A stretch of 64,000 bases of DNA, from positions 62,001-126,000 of the forward strand of contig JAPFFF010000004.1 in assembly GCA_039105265.1 (NCBI GenBank). Direction: 5' to 3'. Positions 61,028 to 64,000 of this stretch are shown here, in pieces. How positions within the stretch are numbered: the stretch's first letter is position 1; every line of letters starts with the position of its first letter. A program made the translations under genes and the position numbers. The notes under the pieces were generated by a model that made no database searches, was not told the DNA's origin, and saw only the letters and a list, made by a program, of their open reading frames with translations. Source of the DNA: Tritrichomonas musculus. Taxonomy: Eukaryota > Parabasalia > Tritrichomonadida > Tritrichomonadidae.

Positions 61028-64000
61028 ATGATCTCTCCTGGAGAGCGTTTCGATGCTTTTTCTTCAAATAGACTCATTAAAAAAGAAGATGATGCGCCAA
61101 TGCTTGGAAATAATCCAAAATTTATTTTATCACCAAACAAATATTCTTTATTTGTTTTTATTCATCAATTAAATCGTTCAATAACAAATATCCCATGGCT
61201 ATTTTGGATTCCTACGGTTATTACATTTATTCAATTTGAAGCTTCTGTTTTTGCACCATTAAATTATCATCATTGGGAATCTATTCCGCAAATGATAGAC
61301 GTTATGCACATTCTTGAAATTATTCTTCGTTATGTTCCTCAATCTTCCTCACAAATTGTTATAAATATTTTGTTTACAATATATTCAATTTTAATTGTTG
61401 CTCATTTTTTATTATTTTTAACGATTATCTCTTTAATTAGGCACAAAAAAGATGCAAGCATTTTTATCAAAATATTTTTTATTTATAGTTATTTTATTTT
61501 GCCTTTTTTGCGTTCATCAATGATATGTGTTATATCCGAAGAAGTAACTCAAATTGTAAGAAAATCTAGTTTTGGTTCCTTTTTTCTATCATTATTTGCA
61601 TTAATCATTTTACTTGCTCATGTTTTTATGATTGGATTTGTTCAATTTTCTATGGGTTCGTCACCAAGTCCAAATCTCATTAATCCATTAGCAATATGGG
61701 GGCCATGCGCTTGGAGATCCGTTCTTTTTGAATTGTATATCAGCTGTTTAATTATTTTTCTAGAATTTACTCGTTCAATCAAAAATCAAAAACTTTTTGG
61801 CATTTTGTGTATCATTGTAATGGCAATTAGTATTCCACATGCAGTATATCAAAGTATGCGAACATATTTTATTTCATATGATGCTTATGAGTATATTAAT
61901 GGGCTTTTATGGTCAATGATTGCTTTTGGTATATTTCATCTGATTCAATGTTTTAGTCCATCCACAATTCCTTTTTGGGCCTTGCTCTTTGTTTGGCTTA
62001 TTTTACCAATAATAATATTTTTTGTTTTGAAAATTATTACTGAATATCGTTTGAAAAAAGTTCGAAAGCAGCTTGATTTATGCGGCACAATGGCTGTTCC
62101 TATTGATCCTAAAAGGGATCAAGAAGATTTTCCCAATGAAGTTCCTCTTAATTCATCTGTTTTTGACACTCTCAAAATCAAAACTACCAGGCAAGCAATT
62201 TTTGTAGCACGTGCTGCCTGTTTAATTTCACATAGCACTTTTGCGGATCTTTCACTTATCCGTTATTTTATAGAGCGCTTTCCAAATGGCTTATTTTATT
62301 TTCTTCATTTAGTTTTCTTATCACATGGGCTCAATCAAACACAATTTCAATATGTTGAAAAATTAATCAACATATATCTCGACTCACAAAAGAAGAAGAT
62401 TGGAATATTGGAGCTTTGTGTTTTCTTCCAGATCATCACATCAATTCAAGAATCTTCTAATGATATTCCACAAGCACTTGTTCGTGAGTTAGGCAAACAA
62501 AAACTTCAAGCAATGAAGTGTCAGCAACTTCTTTCCAAGTTTTGGACTTCGAGTTGTAAAGGAGATATTACACAAATGAGTCGAAATGCATTTGCATTGA
62601 ACAAACACGTAAATGATCTTAACAACAGCTGGAAGCACCTTGTAATGCGATATCCTTATTCGCTACCAATTGTTAACGCTTATGTTGAATATCTTTTGAC
62701 AACAGGAGCCCAACATCGGTTAGCTGATATTATCATATCAAATCGACCACAAGTGAGTGAGGCATCAAGCTCATCATCATCAGATCCCGACATGAATGTT
62801 TCTATTTTACACCAGGCAATTGAAGATGCTGTTGATAGAAGGCCGATTATCTCGATAAATAAATTAATTGCATCATTGGTAATTTCTATCTCAATAGCCA
62901 TAATTTTCTTCCTTATGCCAGTTATTGTATCTTTCGTTTTAGTGAATAAATACTCAAATTATAATGATTTTGTCCAGCAATCAGTTAATTTCGAATCCAC
63001 TTTTTCAAGCATCCCTAATTATTTCGATGATGTCACTTTTTTGAGTAATGAATCAACTCATTTTGATGATATGGTTGACGATGACGAAGATATAAATGTT
63101 ACCAGCCCAAAAGAATTGGAGGCACGAATTTTATTGATAAAGAAAACAGAAGGACTTGCTAATTCATTAAATCTTCTATTGAGAAAGATGCCAAAGCAAA
63201 TTCTGAAGAATTCATCTGAAACTGTTCATATTGTTTACTTACACTTTGATTTATATAATGCTGAAAAAGAGAGTAGTTATATCAATACTTTAAGATTAGC
63301 TTCATATTTCACCCAATGTCTTCCATTTGTTCCAATTGATGATCCTTGTGTATCGCTAGTTATGAGAAACATGCTTGTTACTATAGAAATGATGGAAGAA
63401 ACAACAATTCAAGCAATATTAAATATTGAAAAAACGGTCAACTTTTATGTCAAGATTTCGCCAATCTTTTATGTATTAAACTGGGCATTATTAATCATTG
63501 TAATGGTTCCTCTCATCTATTTTTCGATCAAAGCATTGAAAGATGAAATTACATATTTACTCTCAATTTATTTGACCATTCCAAGGTCAACATTGATCCG
63601 CTTTTCAGAAAAGCGAACTGGCGGCTCATTGACGGGTGTAAATCCGCAGGAAGCTCCCAATGGATCCTTGCTTATGCCATCCTCTTTTGGCAATCTTCAA
63701 GCAACGGGAATGGACAACAATGGCGTGCCACTTGCGTCTGGAATAGAAGTTGACGGGAACAAGAATGACGGGAATGAAAACGACACGAATGTAGCCGATG
63801 CATTCAAAATGTTAGTGAACGATCATTCCAATGTCAATTATTCAGTACTTCCGAAATATTTTGTATTGAAAACGATGATCATTTTCTGCTTCCTAGTTGC
63901 CATGATAGCGATACTTTCAACTGTCACCTGCGCCTTGTTTGTCTCTTTTTCAAAGTCGCTCATACGATGCTTGTATACACAAAAAGTTGTGGCCGATAGA
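61028..64000 (+). CDS. polytopic membrane protein, possibly adenylate/guanylate cyclase-like (3' end missing)
   Basis: Open for 991 codons from ATG 61028 to the window edge with no stop, so the C-terminus is missing. About eight hydrophobic helices lie in residues 50-350 (for example IPWLFWIPTVITFIQF; ALIILLAHVFMIGFVQF; FWALLFVWLILPIIIFFVL). A helical cytosolic stretch of about 240 residues follows. Then comes a membrane helix near 615-640 (LIASLVISISIAIIFFLMPV), a roughly 180-residue loop with N-x-S/T sites, a second helix near 820 (LNWALLIIVMVPLIYFSI), an Asn-rich linker, and another helix at 955-980. This layout resembles the large trichomonad receptor-type class III nucleotide cyclases, whose catalytic domain is C-terminal. 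No cyclase motif falls inside the window, so the name is inference. Confidence 0.55.
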   Translation, partial: MISPGERFDAFSSNRLIKKEDDAPMLGNNPKFILSPNKYSLFVFIHQLNRSITNIPWLFWIPTVITFIQFEASVFAPLNYHHWESIPQMIDVMHILEIILRYVPQSSSQIVINILFTIYSILIVAHFLLFLTIISLIRHKKDASIFIKIFFIYSYFILPFLRSSMICVISEEVTQIVRKSSFGSFFLSLFALIILLAHVFMIGFVQFSMGSSPSPNLINPLAIWGPCAWRSVLFELYISCLIIFLEFTRSIKNQKLFGILCIIVMAISIPHAVYQSMRTYFISYDAYEYINGLLWSMIAFGIFHLIQCFSPSTIPFWALLFVWLILPIIIFFVLKIITEYRLKKVRKQLDLCGTMAVPIDPKRDQEDFPNEVPLNSSVFDTLKIKTTRQAIFVARAACLISHSTFADLSLIRYFIERFPNGLFYFLHLVFLSHGLNQTQFQYVEKLINIYLDSQKKKIGILELCVFFQIITSIQESSNDIPQALVRELGKQKLQAMKCQQLLSKFWTSSCKGDITQMSRNAFALNKHVNDLNNSWKHLVMRYPYSLPIVNAYVEYLLTTGAQHRLADIIISNRPQVSEASSSSSSDPDMNVSILHQAIEDAVDRRPIISINKLIASLVISISIAIIFFLMPVIVSFVLVNKYSNYNDFVQQSVNFESTFSSIPNYFDDVTFLSNESTHFDDMVDDDEDINVTSPKELEARILLIKKTEGLANSLNLLLRKMPKQILKNSSETVHIVYLHFDLYNAEKESSYINTLRLASYFTQCLPFVPIDDPCVSLVMRNMLVTIEMMEETTIQAILNIEKTVNFYVKISPIFYVLNWALLIIVMVPLIYFSIKALKDEITYLLSIYLTIPRSTLIRFSEKRTGGSLTGVNPQEAPNGSLLMPSSFGNLQATGMDNNGVPLASGIEVDGNKNDGNENDTNVADAFKMLVNDHSNVNYSVLPKYFVLKTMIIFCFLVAMIAILSTVTCALFVSFSKSLIRCLYTQKVVADR

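Overview
This window looks like nuclear DNA of an AT-rich, gene-dense, intron-poor flagellated protist. A parabasalid such as Tritrichomonas foetus or a close relative is the best guess. The evidence is very AT-rich intergenic DNA, long single-exon genes using the standard code, a GTP-type PEP carboxykinase of trichomonad character, an intraflagellar transport subunit (IFT139), Asn-rich repeat proteins, and decayed pogo-like, Tc1/mariner-like and hAT-like DNA transposons. The species is inferred, not proven by a marker gene.

The left 12 kb holds no intact host gene that I can support. In order it contains very AT-rich DNA with four copies of a 14-bp motif in two opposed pairs; a decayed pogo-like (DDE_1) transposase; a 129-bp foldback hairpin; a Tc1/mariner-like fragment; a GC-rich patch; a 14-bp minisatellite; a truncated helicase-like fragment that may come from a virus-like element; a decayed hAT-like transposase; a small inverted-repeat element; and a second pogo-like transposase on the minus strand.

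From 12.4 kb to the right edge the window is a normal single-copy gene landscape. It holds PEP carboxykinase, a NOC3-like ribosome assembly factor, a three-CAP-domain protein, an RFWD3-like E3 ligase, a ubiquitin-like protein, a large TFIIIC1-like protein with a perfect Asn-rich repeat, a coiled-coil protein, a HAP40/F8A-like protein, two tandem SAPS-domain phosphatase regulators, a SNRNP27-like protein, PRP40, a 3040-residue Tra1/TRRAP-like pseudokinase, an Arg/Ser-rich protein, IFT139, a TRAPPC9/Trs120-like protein, and the N-terminal 991 residues of a polytopic membrane protein that runs off the right edge. The genes are not an operon. They serve general cell functions: metabolism, ribosome biogenesis, splicing, chromatin, ubiquitin, phosphatase control, cilium and vesicle traffic. 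Neighbours are arranged head-to-head, head-to-tail and tail-to-tail with short spacers.

The most unusual DNA-level signals are two sharply bounded identity tracts. One is a 451-bp inverted repeat with a single mismatch behind the PEP carboxykinase gene. The other is a 350-bp, 100% identical segment inside two otherwise diverged SAPS paralogues. Several intergenic regions are bracketed by 13-32 bp inverted repeats and look like non-autonomous (MITE-like) elements. One such unit encloses a broken gene of unknown function. I found no tRNA, rRNA, CRISPR array or spliceosomal intron.
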